A stretch of 64,000 nucleotides of DNA from positions 62,001 through 126,000 of the forward strand of contig NZ_CACVCE010000003.1 in NCBI RefSeq assembly GCF_902729445.1. Reading direction: 5' to 3'. The notes under the pieces were generated by a model, which worked only from the letters and a program-made list of their open reading frames with translations, was not told the DNA's origin and searched no databases. The translations under genes and the position numbers were made by a program. Within the stretch, counting starts at the first letter, position 1, and each line of letters begins with the position of its first letter. Below, piece after piece: positions 22,897-31,899 of this stretch. The DNA is from Magnetospirillum sp902729445. Its GTDB lineage: Bacteria > Pseudomonadota > Alphaproteobacteria > Rhodospirillales > Magnetospirillaceae.

Positions 22897-23685
22897 ATGT
22901 TCATCTTGTCCAAAGTGGTTGGAATCCTTACAAATCCGACCAATTTGGCGTTCTTGATCATGGGGTTGGCGGCCATTTTGCTGCTGACGCGCTGGCATCG
23001 ATTGGGCCGGACCGTCCTGCTGTGGGAATGCCTGGTGCTGCTGATCGTGGCATTATCGCCGATCGAGGAATGGTTGATCGCACCGCTCGAGGACCGCTTC
23101 CCCCCGCCGGCCAAGCTGGAGCGGGTCGACGGGATTGTCGTCCTGGGGGGGGCCATCGATCCGGTCGGCTCGGCCTTGCGGGGCCAGCCCAATGCTGGCA
23201 GCGCCATCGACCGGATCACCGCCATGATCGAGCTGTCCCGGCGGTTCCCAGATGCCACCGTGATCTTCACCGGCGGCTCCGGCAGCGTCACCGAACAAGC
23301 CTATAAGGAAGCCACCGCCGTCCGTCAGTATCTTGCCCAACTGGGCATCGATGGCAGCCGCATCCTGTTCGAGGAGCAATCACGCAATACCCGCGAGAAC
23401 GCCGCGTTTTCCCTGCCGCTGGCCAATCCCCGCCCGGGTCAGGTCTGGCTGCTGGTGACCTCGGCCAGCCATATGCCGCGCTCGGTCGGGGTGTTCCGGG
23501 CCGCCGGCTGGCCGGTGACCGCCTGGCCGGTCGATTACGCCACCAACGGCACCGCCTCGGTGGCGCACGTGCGCTTCAACCTGCCGGCCGGGCTGGGGGT
23601 CCTGGGCGCCGCCCTCCACGAATGGGTCGGGCTGGTGTCCTATCGGCTGCTCGGCTGGACCACCGACTGGTTCCCGGCACCGTGA
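22897..23685 (+). CDS. YdcF-like membrane protein (DUF218)
   Basis: 262-aa protein with two N-terminal hydrophobic segments (about residues 14-33 and 38-55) and a DUF218/YdcF domain: VDGIVVLGGAID, FTGGSGSVTEQAYKEA, EEQSRNTRENA, and LLVTSASHMPRS. The family is related to ElyC/SanA envelope proteins involved in cell-wall precursor or undecaprenyl metabolism, but the reaction is unknown. ATG at 22897 with an AAAGGGAG site. It heads a plus-strand run of cell-wall genes. Confidence 0.88.
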   Translation: MFILSKVVGILTNPTNLAFLIMGLAAILLLTRWHRLGRTVLLWECLVLLIVALSPIEEWLIAPLEDRFPPPAKLERVDGIVVLGGAIDPVGSALRGQPNAGSAIDRITAMIELSRRFPDATVIFTGGSGSVTEQAYKEATAVRQYLAQLGIDGSRILFEEQSRNTRENAAFSLPLANPRPGQVWLLVTSASHMPRSVGVFRAAGWPVTAWPVDYATNGTASVAHVRFNLPAGLGVLGAALHEWVGLVSYRLLGWTTDWFPAP

Positions 23686-23747
23686 CGGTTGCCGGGCTTC
23701 GATCGAATGTGGCACAAGGGCGCGGTCTTTCGCGGTCGAGGTATTCC

Positions 23748-24716
23748 ATGCGTATTCTGGTGGCGGCACTTCTGGTGGTGGGTTCTTTGGGGCCGGCCAT
23801 GGCGCAAGAGCCCGCGCGCGACTTCCAAACCTGGCTGAAGGAGGTCGAACGCGACGCCCTGGCCCAGGGGATCAAGGCCGAGACGGTCGAGACCGCCCTG
23901 AGCGGAATCCAGCACATCGACAAGGTGGTCGAGCTGGATCGTCGTCAACCCGAGTTTACAATCACCTATCAGCAATATATCGACCGCGTGCTGACGCCCT
24001 CGAAGATCGAGCGAGGCCGCAAGCTGCTGGCCGAGCACCGGGCCGTTCTGTCCGAGATCGAGCGACGCTATCACGTCCAATCCAAATATGTGGTGGCCCT
24101 GTGGGGCATCGAGACCGATTTCGGCCGGGTCACCGGCGGCTATCCGGTGGTCTCGGCCCTGGCCACGCTGGGGTTCGACGGCCGACGCTCGGCCTATTTC
24201 CGCGGCGAGTTGATGAACGCCCTGAAGATTCTGGACGAAGGCCATATCAGTCCGCAGGCCATGCTGGGCTCGTGGGCCGGGGCCATGGGGCAATGCCAGT
24301 TCATGCCGTCCTCGTTCCTGCGCTTCGCCGAGGATTGGGACGGCGACGGCAGGCGCGACATCTGGGGCACCAAGCCCGACGTCTTCGCCTCGGCATCCAA
24401 CTACCTGCTGCGGTCCGGCTGGAACGGCGACGAGACCTGGGGCCGCGCCGTCACGCTGCCCAAGGGCTTCGACACCCGGCTGATCGGCCTGGACACCCGG
24501 AAAAGCCTGGCCGAGTGGAGCGCCCTGGGCCTGACCGCCGCCAACGGCAAGAAACTGCCCAAGGCCGACCTGCAGGCGTCGGTGATCTATGCCGAGAACG
24601 GCAAGGGGCCGACCTTCCTGGTCTACGAGAATTTCCGCACCATCCTGAAATGGAACCGGTCGACCTATTTCGCTCTGGCCGTCGGCCATCTTGCGGAGCG
24701 GATCGGCGCCAAGTAG
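23748..24716 (+). CDS. Lytic murein transglycosylase, MltB family
   Basis: 322-aa periplasmic enzyme that cleaves peptidoglycan to 1,6-anhydro-muropeptides. A Sec signal peptide ends at AMA-Q (residues 18-20). Catalytic-domain landmarks: LWGIETDFG with the catalytic Glu, GSWAGAMGQCQFMPSSF, and DWDGDGRRDIW, a calcium-binding-like loop. No lipobox, so soluble periplasmic rather than lipid-anchored. Start at 23748 from the signal peptide. Followed by rlpA after 39 bases. Confidence 0.92.
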   Translation: MRILVAALLVVGSLGPAMAQEPARDFQTWLKEVERDALAQGIKAETVETALSGIQHIDKVVELDRRQPEFTITYQQYIDRVLTPSKIERGRKLLAEHRAVLSEIERRYHVQSKYVVALWGIETDFGRVTGGYPVVSALATLGFDGRRSAYFRGELMNALKILDEGHISPQAMLGSWAGAMGQCQFMPSSFLRFAEDWDGDGRRDIWGTKPDVFASASNYLLRSGWNGDETWGRAVTLPKGFDTRLIGLDTRKSLAEWSALGLTAANGKKLPKADLQASVIYAENGKGPTFLVYENFRTILKWNRSTYFALAVGHLAERIGAK

Positions 24717-24755
24717 ACTACCACATCTTTGGGTGACGGCCGAGGGGGCAACTAG

Positions 24756-25742
24756 ATGATGCGGGCGACACGGCATAGGCCGCGACCCTGGGCGGCGCTG
24801 TTGCTGTCGGCCACGCTGCTGACCGGCTGCTCGGAGATGAATCTGTTCGGCCACATGGCCAAGCGGGCCGCCGGCGACGACCCTCCGCCGGTCGGCGGAG
24901 CGGCCCCCAATTACAAGATCGGCAAGCCCTATCAGGTCAAGGGCGTGTGGTACTATCCGCGTGAGGATTGGGAATACGACGAATCCGGCATCGCCTCGTG
25001 GTACGGCCCCGACTTCCACGGCAAGCAGACCGCCAACGGCGAGATCTTCGACCAGAACGCCGTGTCGGCGGCGCACAAGACCCTGCCGATGCCGTCGGTG
25101 GTGCGGGTGACCAACCTGGAAAACGGCCGCGCCCTGGTGATCCGGGTCAATGATCGCGGCCCCTTCGCCAACGGCCGGGTCATCGATCTGTCGCGGCGAG
25201 CCGCGCAATTGCTGGGCTTCGAGGGGCAGGGCACCGCACGGGTGCGCGTGCAGATCATGCCCGAGGAAAGCCGCGCCCTGGCCGGCAAGCTGAACACCGC
25301 GCCGACTGCGGGCGGCCGCGAGCCGCAAGTGGCCGCCGCCCCGCGCGAGAGCGTGACCGCCGAGACCCTGCCGGCGCCGGGCAGCCGCGAGGCGCCGCGC
25401 ACCATTTCCAGCGGCACCGTTTCGTCGCCGGCCGAAGCCCGCAACGCCCAGGCGCTGGCCAAGGCCGAACGCGCCCTGGCCAACCCGGACGTCCAGATGG
25501 ATTCGGTCAAGGCGACCAGCCTGTTCGTCCAGGCCGGCGCCTTCAGCCGTCACGACAACGCCCTTCGCCTGCAGGCCCGCCTGTCGGGGGTGGGCCGTCC
25601 GGTCATCTCGCAGACCCATGTCAAGGGGCAGACCCTGTTCCGGGTTCGCTTCGGCCCGCTTTCCAGCGTCGAAGAGGCCGACCGCCTGCTGGAATCGGTC
25701 ATCGCCACCGGGCAGCAGGATGCCCGCGTCATCGTCGATTAA
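24756..25742 (+). CDS. rlpA: RlpA-type septal lytic transglycosylase, lipoprotein
   Basis: 328-aa outer-membrane lipoprotein. The signal sequence carries lipobox LLTGC (Cys25). The double-psi beta-barrel domain (about residues 78-170) includes IASWYGPDFHGKQTANGE and VRVNDRGPF with the catalytic Asp region. The C-terminal SPOR domain (about 250-325; FVQAGAFSRHDNALRLQARL) binds denuded septal glycan. Likely acts at division. Two adjacent ATGs at 24756 and 24759 are possible starts. Confidence 0.92.
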   Translation: MMRATRHRPRPWAALLLSATLLTGCSEMNLFGHMAKRAAGDDPPPVGGAAPNYKIGKPYQVKGVWYYPREDWEYDESGIASWYGPDFHGKQTANGEIFDQNAVSAAHKTLPMPSVVRVTNLENGRALVIRVNDRGPFANGRVIDLSRRAAQLLGFEGQGTARVRVQIMPEESRALAGKLNTAPTAGGREPQVAAAPRESVTAETLPAPGSREAPRTISSGTVSSPAEARNAQALAKAERALANPDVQMDSVKATSLFVQAGAFSRHDNALRLQARLSGVGRPVISQTHVKGQTLFRVRFGPLSSVEEADRLLESVIATGQQDARVIVD

Positions 25743-25762
25743 TTGAACCGAGGACTTTTCCG

Positions 25763-26929
25763 TTGAAGATCGATCCGTTGCCGTCCATTCGCCTGCTGGT
25801 TCTGGCCCTGTGCCTGCTGGTCGCCGTTCGCCCGGCCGCCCAGGCCGAGCCGCTCGAGACCTCGGCCCGCCAGGCCATCATTCTCGATTATCGCACCGGG
25901 GCGATCTTGCTGGAAAAGAACGCCGACGAGTTGATGGCGCCGTCGTCGATGAGCAAGCTGATGACCGCCTATCTGGTCTTCGAGAAGCTGAAGGAAGGCA
26001 GCTGGAAGATGGATGACCGGCTGCCGGTGTCGGAAACCAGCTGGAAACGCCATTTCAAGTCTGGCGGCTCGCTGATGTTCCTGCCGGTCGGTTCCGAGGC
26101 CAAGGTGTCCGACCTGATCCGCGGCGTCATCATCCAGTCGGGCAACGACGCCTGCTCGGTTCTGGCCGAGGCCCATTCCGGCACCGAGGAAGCCTTCGCC
26201 GAATTCGCCACGCGGCGCGCCCGCGATCTGGGCATGCGCAACACCACCCTCAGGAACGCGTCGGGCTGGCCCGACCCCGAGCATCTGACCACCGCGCGCG
26301 ACCTGTCGATCCTGGCCCGGCGCCTGATCACCGACTTCCCGGAATTTTTCCCGATCTATTCGGAACGGGAATTCGTCTTCAACGGCATCAAGCAGGGCAA
26401 CCGCAATCCGCTGCTGTACGGGGTGTCGGGCGCCGACGGGCTGAAGACCGGCCACACCGAACTAGCCGGTTACGGCCTGGTCGGCACCGTCAAGCGCGGC
26501 GAGCGCCGGCTGATCATGGTGATCAACGGCCTGAAGTCGATGAAGGACCGCGCCGAGGAAAGCCAGCGCCTGATCGAGTGGGCCTATCGCGAATTCGAGA
26601 ATTACGCCCTGTTCAAGGTCGGCGACGTCGTCACCGATGCCGAGGTGTGGCTGGGCGAACAGGCCACCATCCCGCTGGTCGCCGCCGAGCGCCTGGAAGT
26701 GACCATGCCGCGCCGGGCTCGCCAGGGCATGAAGGTGACGGCGGTCTATACCGGCCCGATCGCCGCGCCCATCCGTCGCGGCGAGGTGGTCGGCAAGCTG
26801 GTGATCACCGCGCCGGGGATCGAGACGGTGGAACTGCCGCTGGCCGCCGGCGCCGATGTCGCCAAACTGGGCGTGATCGGCCGCATCAGCACGGCCTTGC
26901 GCCATATCCTGTGGGGGCCGAAGGGCTAG
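25763..26929 (+). CDS. D-alanyl-D-alanine carboxypeptidase (PBP5/6 type)
   Basis: 388-aa low-molecular-mass penicillin-binding protein that trims stem pentapeptides. Signal peptide to AQA (residue 28), active-site tetrad S62-M-S-K65, SGN in IIQSGNDAC, and KTG in GLKTGHTEL. C-terminal beta domain (about 295-380) and probable membrane-anchoring tail. Start codon is TTG at 25763, chosen because a GAGGA site lies upstream and the signal peptide begins there. 21 bases after rlpA. Confidence 0.93.
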   Translation: MKIDPLPSIRLLVLALCLLVAVRPAAQAEPLETSARQAIILDYRTGAILLEKNADELMAPSSMSKLMTAYLVFEKLKEGSWKMDDRLPVSETSWKRHFKSGGSLMFLPVGSEAKVSDLIRGVIIQSGNDACSVLAEAHSGTEEAFAEFATRRARDLGMRNTTLRNASGWPDPEHLTTARDLSILARRLITDFPEFFPIYSEREFVFNGIKQGNRNPLLYGVSGADGLKTGHTELAGYGLVGTVKRGERRLIMVINGLKSMKDRAEESQRLIEWAYREFENYALFKVGDVVTDAEVWLGEQATIPLVAAERLEVTMPRRARQGMKVTAVYTGPIAAPIRRGEVVGKLVITAPGIETVELPLAAGADVAKLGVIGRISTALRHILWGPKG

Positions 26930-26934
26930 AATTG

Positions 26935-27561
26935 ATGCGCGGACGGTTCATCACCTTGGAAGGCGGGGAGGGGGCCGGGAAATCGACCCAGATCCGCCTG
27001 TTGGCCGCCGCGCTGGAATCCATGGGCAAGCCGGTGATTCTGACGCGTGAGCCCGGCGGCTCGCCCGGGGCCGAGGCCATCCGCGCCCTGCTGGTCACCG
27101 GCGACACCGACCGCTGGGACGCGCGCACCGAGGCCTTGTTGCATTCGGCGGCGCGGCGCGACCATCTGGTCAAGACGGTGTGGCCGGCCTTGGAGTCCGG
27201 CCAGTGGGTGCTGTGCGACCGCTTCGCCGATTCGACCATCGCCTATCAGGGCCATGGCCATGGCCTGCCCATCGACGAGCTCGAGCGCCTGACCGCCTTG
27301 ACGGTCGGCGACTTCGCCCCCGACCTGACCCTGATCCTGGACTTGCCGGTCGAGGCCGGGCTGGCCCGCGCCGGCGGCCGTGGCGGGGCCGAGGATCGCT
27401 ATGAACGGATGGGATTGGATTTCCACCGCCGCCTGCGCCAGGGCTTCCTGGACATCGCCCGACGCCATGCGGACCGCTGCGCGGTCATCGACGCCACCCA
27501 GGGGCCGGAATGGGTGCACCAGGCCGTCCTGGCGGTGGTGACTCAGCGACTGGCCGCATGA
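26935..27561 (+). CDS. tmk: Thymidylate kinase
   Basis: 208-aa kinase making dTDP from dTMP. P-loop GGEGAGKST (residues 10-18), DR(Y/F) signature CDRFADST, and the LID region RAGGRGGAEDRYE. Starts 5 bases after the carboxypeptidase gene and overlaps holB by 4 bases (ATGA). This tmk-holB pairing is common in bacteria. Confidence 0.96.
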   Translation: MRGRFITLEGGEGAGKSTQIRLLAAALESMGKPVILTREPGGSPGAEAIRALLVTGDTDRWDARTEALLHSAARRDHLVKTVWPALESGQWVLCDRFADSTIAYQGHGHGLPIDELERLTALTVGDFAPDLTLILDLPVEAGLARAGGRGGAEDRYERMGLDFHRRLRQGFLDIARRHADRCAVIDATQGPEWVHQAVLAVVTQRLAA

Positions 27562-28637
27562 CCGACATCCCCCATCCCCGGGCCAATCCCCATCTGGTCG
27601 GCCATCAGGCTGCCGAGCGGGTGTTCCTGGATGCGTGGAATTCGGGCCGCATGGCCCATGCCTGGCTGCTGACCGGGCCCAAGGGCATCGGCAAGGCGAC
27701 CTTGGCCTATCGCATCGCCCGCTTCGCCCTGGCCGGCGGCGGCGAGGGCGGCGGGCTGTTCGGCGGCCCGCCCGACAGCCTGGAGATTTCCGCCGATCAT
27801 CCGGTGTTCCACCAGATGGCCTCGCAGGCCCACCGCGACCTGAAGGTGATCGAACGCGGCGTCGCCGACGAGAAGAAGGGCAAGCTGAAGTCCGAGATCG
27901 TCGTCGATGACGTCAGGAAGATCGGCGACCTGTTCCACCAGACCGCCGATGCCGGCTGGCGGGTGGTGCTGATCGACGCCGCCGATGAAATGAACCGCAA
28001 CGCCGCCAACGCCGTCTTGAAGGTGCTGGAAGAGCCGCCGCGTCAGGCGCTGATCCTGCTGGTCTGCCACAGCCCCGGCCGGCTGTTGCCGACCATCCGC
28101 TCGCGCTGCCGCAAGCTGGCCTTGAATCCCCTGTCGGAACAGCATGTCAGCCAGCTTCTGTCCCATTATCGCCCCGAGCTGACCGATTCCGAGATCGCCG
28201 CCCTGGCCCGCCTGGGCGAGGGCAGCCTGGGCAAGGCGCTGGGCCTGGCCGCCGAGGGCGGGCTCGAGCTTTATCAGGAATTGATGGGCCTGCTGGTGGC
28301 GCTGCCGCGGCTGGACGTGCCGGCGCTGCACGCCTTCGCCGACCGCACCAGCCGCCCCGAGGCCGAAGCCGCCTGGCGCACGGTGACCGAATTGCTGGTA
28401 TGGTGGCTGGCCCGCCTGGTCCAGGTCGGCGGACGCGAGGGCAGGGGCATGGCCGAGGTGGTTCCCGGCGAGGGCCAGGTGATGGCCCGGCTTCTGGCCG
28501 CCGCCGGCCTTGAACGCTGGCTTGAGCTGTGGGAAAAGGTCTCCGCCCTGTTCGGTCGCACCGACGCGGTCAACCTGGACCGCAAACAGGCCATCCTGAC
28601 GGCGTTCCTGGCGATCGAACGTCTGGCCAAGGGTTGA
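27558..28637 (+). CDS. holB: DNA polymerase III subunit delta'
   Basis: 359-aa clamp-loader AAA+ subunit. P-loop LLTGPKGIGKATLAYRIA, sensor region LKVLEEPPRQALILLVCHSPGRLLPTIRSRC with the SRC motif conserved in the family. No zinc-module cysteines are seen, and the insert around residues 60-110 is longer than in enteric proteins. Translationally coupled to tmk through ATGA. Confidence 0.94.
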   Translation: MTDIPHPRANPHLVGHQAAERVFLDAWNSGRMAHAWLLTGPKGIGKATLAYRIARFALAGGGEGGGLFGGPPDSLEISADHPVFHQMASQAHRDLKVIERGVADEKKGKLKSEIVVDDVRKIGDLFHQTADAGWRVVLIDAADEMNRNAANAVLKVLEEPPRQALILLVCHSPGRLLPTIRSRCRKLALNPLSEQHVSQLLSHYRPELTDSEIAALARLGEGSLGKALGLAAEGGLELYQELMGLLVALPRLDVPALHAFADRTSRPEAEAAWRTVTELLVWWLARLVQVGGREGRGMAEVVPGEGQVMARLLAAAGLERWLELWEKVSALFGRTDAVNLDRKQAILTAFLAIERLAKG

Positions 28638-28686
28638 TCCGGGCCGCCGCCGCGCCCAGGTCCAGCATAGTGATACGGAGATGATT

Positions 28687-30240
28687 ATGAGTGGGGCCAA
28701 GACCTTCTACGTCACCACGCCGATCTATTACGTGAACGACAAGCCCCATATCGGCCACGCCTATACCACGCTGGCCTGCGACGTCATGGCTCGCTTCAAG
28801 CGCCTGGACGGCTTCGATGTCCGCTTCCTGACCGGCACCGACGAACACGGCCAGAAGGTCGAGAAGTCGGCCGAGGCCGCCGGCATGAGCCCGCAAGCCC
28901 TGGCCGACCAGAATTCCGCCAATTTCCGCGAGCTGGCCGCCCGTCTGAACTGCACCAACGACGATTTCATCCGCACCACCGAGCCCCGCCACATCCAGTC
29001 CGTCCAGGCCTTGTGGACCAAGCTGGTCGAGGCCGGCGACATCTATCTCGGCCATTACGAGGGCTGGTATTCGGTGCGCGACGAGGCCTTCTACGGCGAG
29101 GACGAACTGGTCGCCGGCCCGAATGGCTCCAAGCTGGCCCCCACCGGCGCTCCGGTCGAATGGGTCAAGGAACCCAGCTATTTCTTCCGCCTGTCGGCGT
29201 GGCAGGACCGCCTGCTGGCCTTCTACGAGGCCAATCCCGATTGCATCGCGCCGCAGTCGCGCCGAAACGAGGTGATCAGCTTCGTCAAGGGCGGCCTGCA
29301 GGACCTGTCGGTGTCGCGCACCAGCTTTACCTGGGGTGTGCCGGTACCGGGCGACGAGGCCCATGTCATGTATGTCTGGCTGGACGCCCTGACCAACTAT
29401 ATCAGCGCCATCGGCTATCCCGATGTCGATGGCGCCTATGCCAAGTGGTGGCCGGCCGATCTGCACATGGTCGGCAAGGACATCGTGCGGTTCCATGCGG
29501 TCTATTGGCCGGCTTTCCTGATGGCCGCCGGCCTGGAGGCGCCCAAGCGGGTGTTCGCCCACGGCTGGTGGACCAACGAGGGCCAGAAGATTTCGAAGTC
29601 CGTCGGCAACGTCATCGAGCCCAACGGCCTGATCGAGCGCTATGGCCTGGATCAGGTGCGCTATTTCCTGCTGCGCGAGGTCCCGTTCGGCAATGACGGC
29701 GATTTCAGCCATCGCGCCATGATCACCCGGATGAATTCCGAGTTGGCCAACGATTACGGCAATCTGGCCCAGCGTTCGCTGTCGATGATCGGCAAGAATT
29801 GCGCCGGCCTTGTCCCGGCCCGCGGCCCCTTCACCCCCGAGGACGACGAGATGCTGGGCGCCGCCCACGGCCTGGTCGCCAAGATGCGCGACGCCATGGA
29901 CCGCCAGATGTTCCACGAGGCGCTGGAAGCCGCCTGGGTGGTGATCCGCGCGGCCAACGGCTATGTCGATCGCCAGGCCCCGTGGGCCTTGAAGAAGACC
30001 GACCCCGAACGCATGGGAACGGTGCTGTGGGTGCTGGCCGAAACGGTGCGCAACCTGGCCCTGCTGACCCAGGCCTTCATGCCCGATTCCTCGGCCCGCT
30101 TGCTGGACCAGCTGGCGGTGGCCCCCGACGCCCGCACCCTGGATCGGTGCGGCATGGAGGGCGCCCTGGTGTCCGGCACGGCGCTTCCGGCGCCGCAAGG
30201 GGTGTTTCCGCGCTTCGTCGAGGAGGAGGGGGCGGCCTGA
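28687..30240 (+). CDS. metG: Methionyl-tRNA synthetase
   Basis: 517-aa class I synthetase. HIGH motif HIGH at residues 21-24 and KISKS (about residue 301) are present. The zinc knuckle between them is reduced and the C-terminal tRNA-binding extension of E. coli MetG is missing, as in other short alphaproteobacterial forms. Of two close ATGs I prefer 28687 because the CGGAG site is then six bases away. The stop overlaps the tatD start. Confidence 0.96.
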   Translation: MSGAKTFYVTTPIYYVNDKPHIGHAYTTLACDVMARFKRLDGFDVRFLTGTDEHGQKVEKSAEAAGMSPQALADQNSANFRELAARLNCTNDDFIRTTEPRHIQSVQALWTKLVEAGDIYLGHYEGWYSVRDEAFYGEDELVAGPNGSKLAPTGAPVEWVKEPSYFFRLSAWQDRLLAFYEANPDCIAPQSRRNEVISFVKGGLQDLSVSRTSFTWGVPVPGDEAHVMYVWLDALTNYISAIGYPDVDGAYAKWWPADLHMVGKDIVRFHAVYWPAFLMAAGLEAPKRVFAHGWWTNEGQKISKSVGNVIEPNGLIERYGLDQVRYFLLREVPFGNDGDFSHRAMITRMNSELANDYGNLAQRSLSMIGKNCAGLVPARGPFTPEDDEMLGAAHGLVAKMRDAMDRQMFHEALEAAWVVIRAANGYVDRQAPWALKKTDPERMGTVLWVLAETVRNLALLTQAFMPDSSARLLDQLAVAPDARTLDRCGMEGALVSGTALPAPQGVFPRFVEEEGAA

Positions 30241-31016
30241 TGCTGGTCGACAGCCACTGCCACCTGGATTTCCCCGACTTCGCCGACGAACTGGACGCGG
30301 TGGTCGCGCGGGCGCGCGCGGCCGGAATCGGCATGATGCTGACCATCAACACCCATGTCACCCGTTTCCCCCAGGTCCTGGCGGTGGCGGAACGATTCCC
30401 GGAAGTCTATTGCACCGTCGGCATCCACCCGCATGAGGCCGGCACCGAGCCGGCCGCCGACCTGGACGGCCTGATCGGCTTGTCCCGCCATCCCAAGGTG
30501 GTCGGCTTCGGCGAAACCGGGCTTGATTATTACTACGACAAAAGCCCGCGCGACCGGCAGCGGGACTCGTTTCGCACCCATATCGCCGCCGCCCGGGCCA
30601 CCGGTCTGCCGGTGGTGATCCATACCCGCGACGCCGATGACGACATGGCCGCCATCCTGGCCGAGGAGATGGGCAAGGGGGCCTTCACCGGGCTGGTGCA
30701 TTGCTTCAGCTCTGGACCGGAACTTGCTGAAATCGCATTGAATTTAGGCCTTTACATCTCGGTTTCCGGCATCGTCACCTTCAAGAAGGCCGAGGCGTTG
30801 CAGGCCACCCTGGCGACGGTTCCGCTGGACCGTTTGCTGGTGGAAACCGACTGCCCCTATCTGGCCCCGATCCCCTATCGCGGCAAGCGCAACGAACCGG
30901 CCTATGTCGCCCACACGGCGGCCAAGCTGGCCGAGTTGAAGGGGGTCTCGACCGACCGGCTGGCCGAGGCGACGACCGCCAATTTCCGCCGTCTTTTCAA
31001 TAAGGTGGCGCAATGA
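30240..31016 (+). CDS. TatD family metal-dependent DNase
   Basis: 258-aa TIM-barrel hydrolase. Metal ligands: DSHCHLDF near the N-terminus, GFGETGLDYYY, HTRDADDD, and ETDCPYLAPIPYRGKRNEP at the C-terminus, all diagnostic of TatD/YcfH. Members are 3'-5' exonucleases or general nucleases. ATG overlaps the metG stop (TGATG), with AGGAGGAGG as ribosome-binding site. Order metG-tatD-MBL is common in alphaproteobacteria. Confidence 0.93.
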   Translation: MLVDSHCHLDFPDFADELDAVVARARAAGIGMMLTINTHVTRFPQVLAVAERFPEVYCTVGIHPHEAGTEPAADLDGLIGLSRHPKVVGFGETGLDYYYDKSPRDRQRDSFRTHIAAARATGLPVVIHTRDADDDMAAILAEEMGKGAFTGLVHCFSSGPELAEIALNLGLYISVSGIVTFKKAEALQATLATVPLDRLLVETDCPYLAPIPYRGKRNEPAYVAHTAAKLAELKGVSTDRLAEATTANFRRLFNKVAQ

Positions 31017-31786
31017 TCTCGGCCACCATCCTCGGGTGCGGTTCGGCCGGCGGCGTGCCGTCGATCTCGCGGGGATGGGGCTTGTGCGATCCGGCCAATC
31101 CGAAGAACCGCCGGCTGCGGCCGTCGATCCTGGTCGAGTCCGAAACGACCACTCTGCTGGTGGACACCTCGCCCGATTGCCGCGAGCAATTGCTCGGCGC
31201 CGGCACCAACCGGCTGGACGGGGTGCTTTACACCCACGACCATGCCGACCATCTGCATGGCATCGACGATCTGCGCGAGGTCAATCGGGCCATGGGCAAG
31301 CCGTTCCCGGTGTTCGGCAGCCCCGACGTGCTGGGCTCGATCCGCACCCGGTTCGCCTATGTGGTGGGCGCGGTCGAGGAGGGGCAGACCATCTACAAGC
31401 CGATGCTGGATTTCACCGAATTGCAGCCGCGCTTTAGGGTCGGCGATATCGAGGTGGTATCGTTCGACCAGGATCACGGCTATTGCCGCACCACCGGCTA
31501 TCGCTTCGGCCCGCTGGCTTATTCGACCGACGTGGTCGATCTGCCGGATGAAAGCTTCGCCGCGCTGGCCGGTATCGACACCTGGATCGTCGGCTGCCTG
31601 ACCCTGGCTCCGCATCCGACCCACGCCCATCTCGACAAGGTCCTGGAATGGGTCGAACGGGTCAAGCCGCGCCAGGCCTGGCTGACCCACATGACGCCGT
31701 CGCTGGATTACGAGACCCTGAAGGCCAGGCTGCCGGCGGGAGTTGCGCCGGCCCATGACGGGCTAAGGATCAGCCTGCCCGGGTGA
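31013..31786 (+). CDS. MBL-fold metal hydrolase (PhnP-like)
   Basis: 257-aa metallo-beta-lactamase-fold protein. The motif THDHADHLHG (about residues 73-82) and the N-terminal ILGCGSAGGVPSISRGWG place it near PhnP/cyclic-phosphodiesterase-like proteins; the later ligands are in VSFDQDHG and LTLAPHPTHAH. Substrate unknown. Overlaps tatD by 4 bases (ATGA), so it belongs to the metG-tatD unit. Confidence 0.88.
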   Translation: MISATILGCGSAGGVPSISRGWGLCDPANPKNRRLRPSILVESETTTLLVDTSPDCREQLLGAGTNRLDGVLYTHDHADHLHGIDDLREVNRAMGKPFPVFGSPDVLGSIRTRFAYVVGAVEEGQTIYKPMLDFTELQPRFRVGDIEVVSFDQDHGYCRTTGYRFGPLAYSTDVVDLPDESFAALAGIDTWIVGCLTLAPHPTHAHLDKVLEWVERVKPRQAWLTHMTPSLDYETLKARLPAGVAPAHDGLRISLPG

Positions 31787-31850
31787 CCTGGCGTGGATCA
31801 TCCGAATGTTGTCATAATATGCATTATGCGACATTTGCATATGGCGATAA

Positions 31851-31876
31851 GGGCGGCTTCCTTGTGAAAGCCGCCC
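31851..31876. terminator. Hairpin between convergent genes
   Basis: A 9-bp stem (GGGCGGCTT / AAGCCGCCC, loop 8) lies between the convergent MBL and phosphoribulokinase genes. It has no clear T-tract on either side, so terminator function is only probable. Confidence 0.45.
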
Positions 31877-31899
31877 TGCTTCTCGCCAGGACCTGAATG

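Noticed and set aside
31812..31840. AT-rich inverted repeat CATAAT-N4-ATTATG
   Set aside because: It lies between convergent genes, has no promoter context and only 6-bp arms, so chance is likely.
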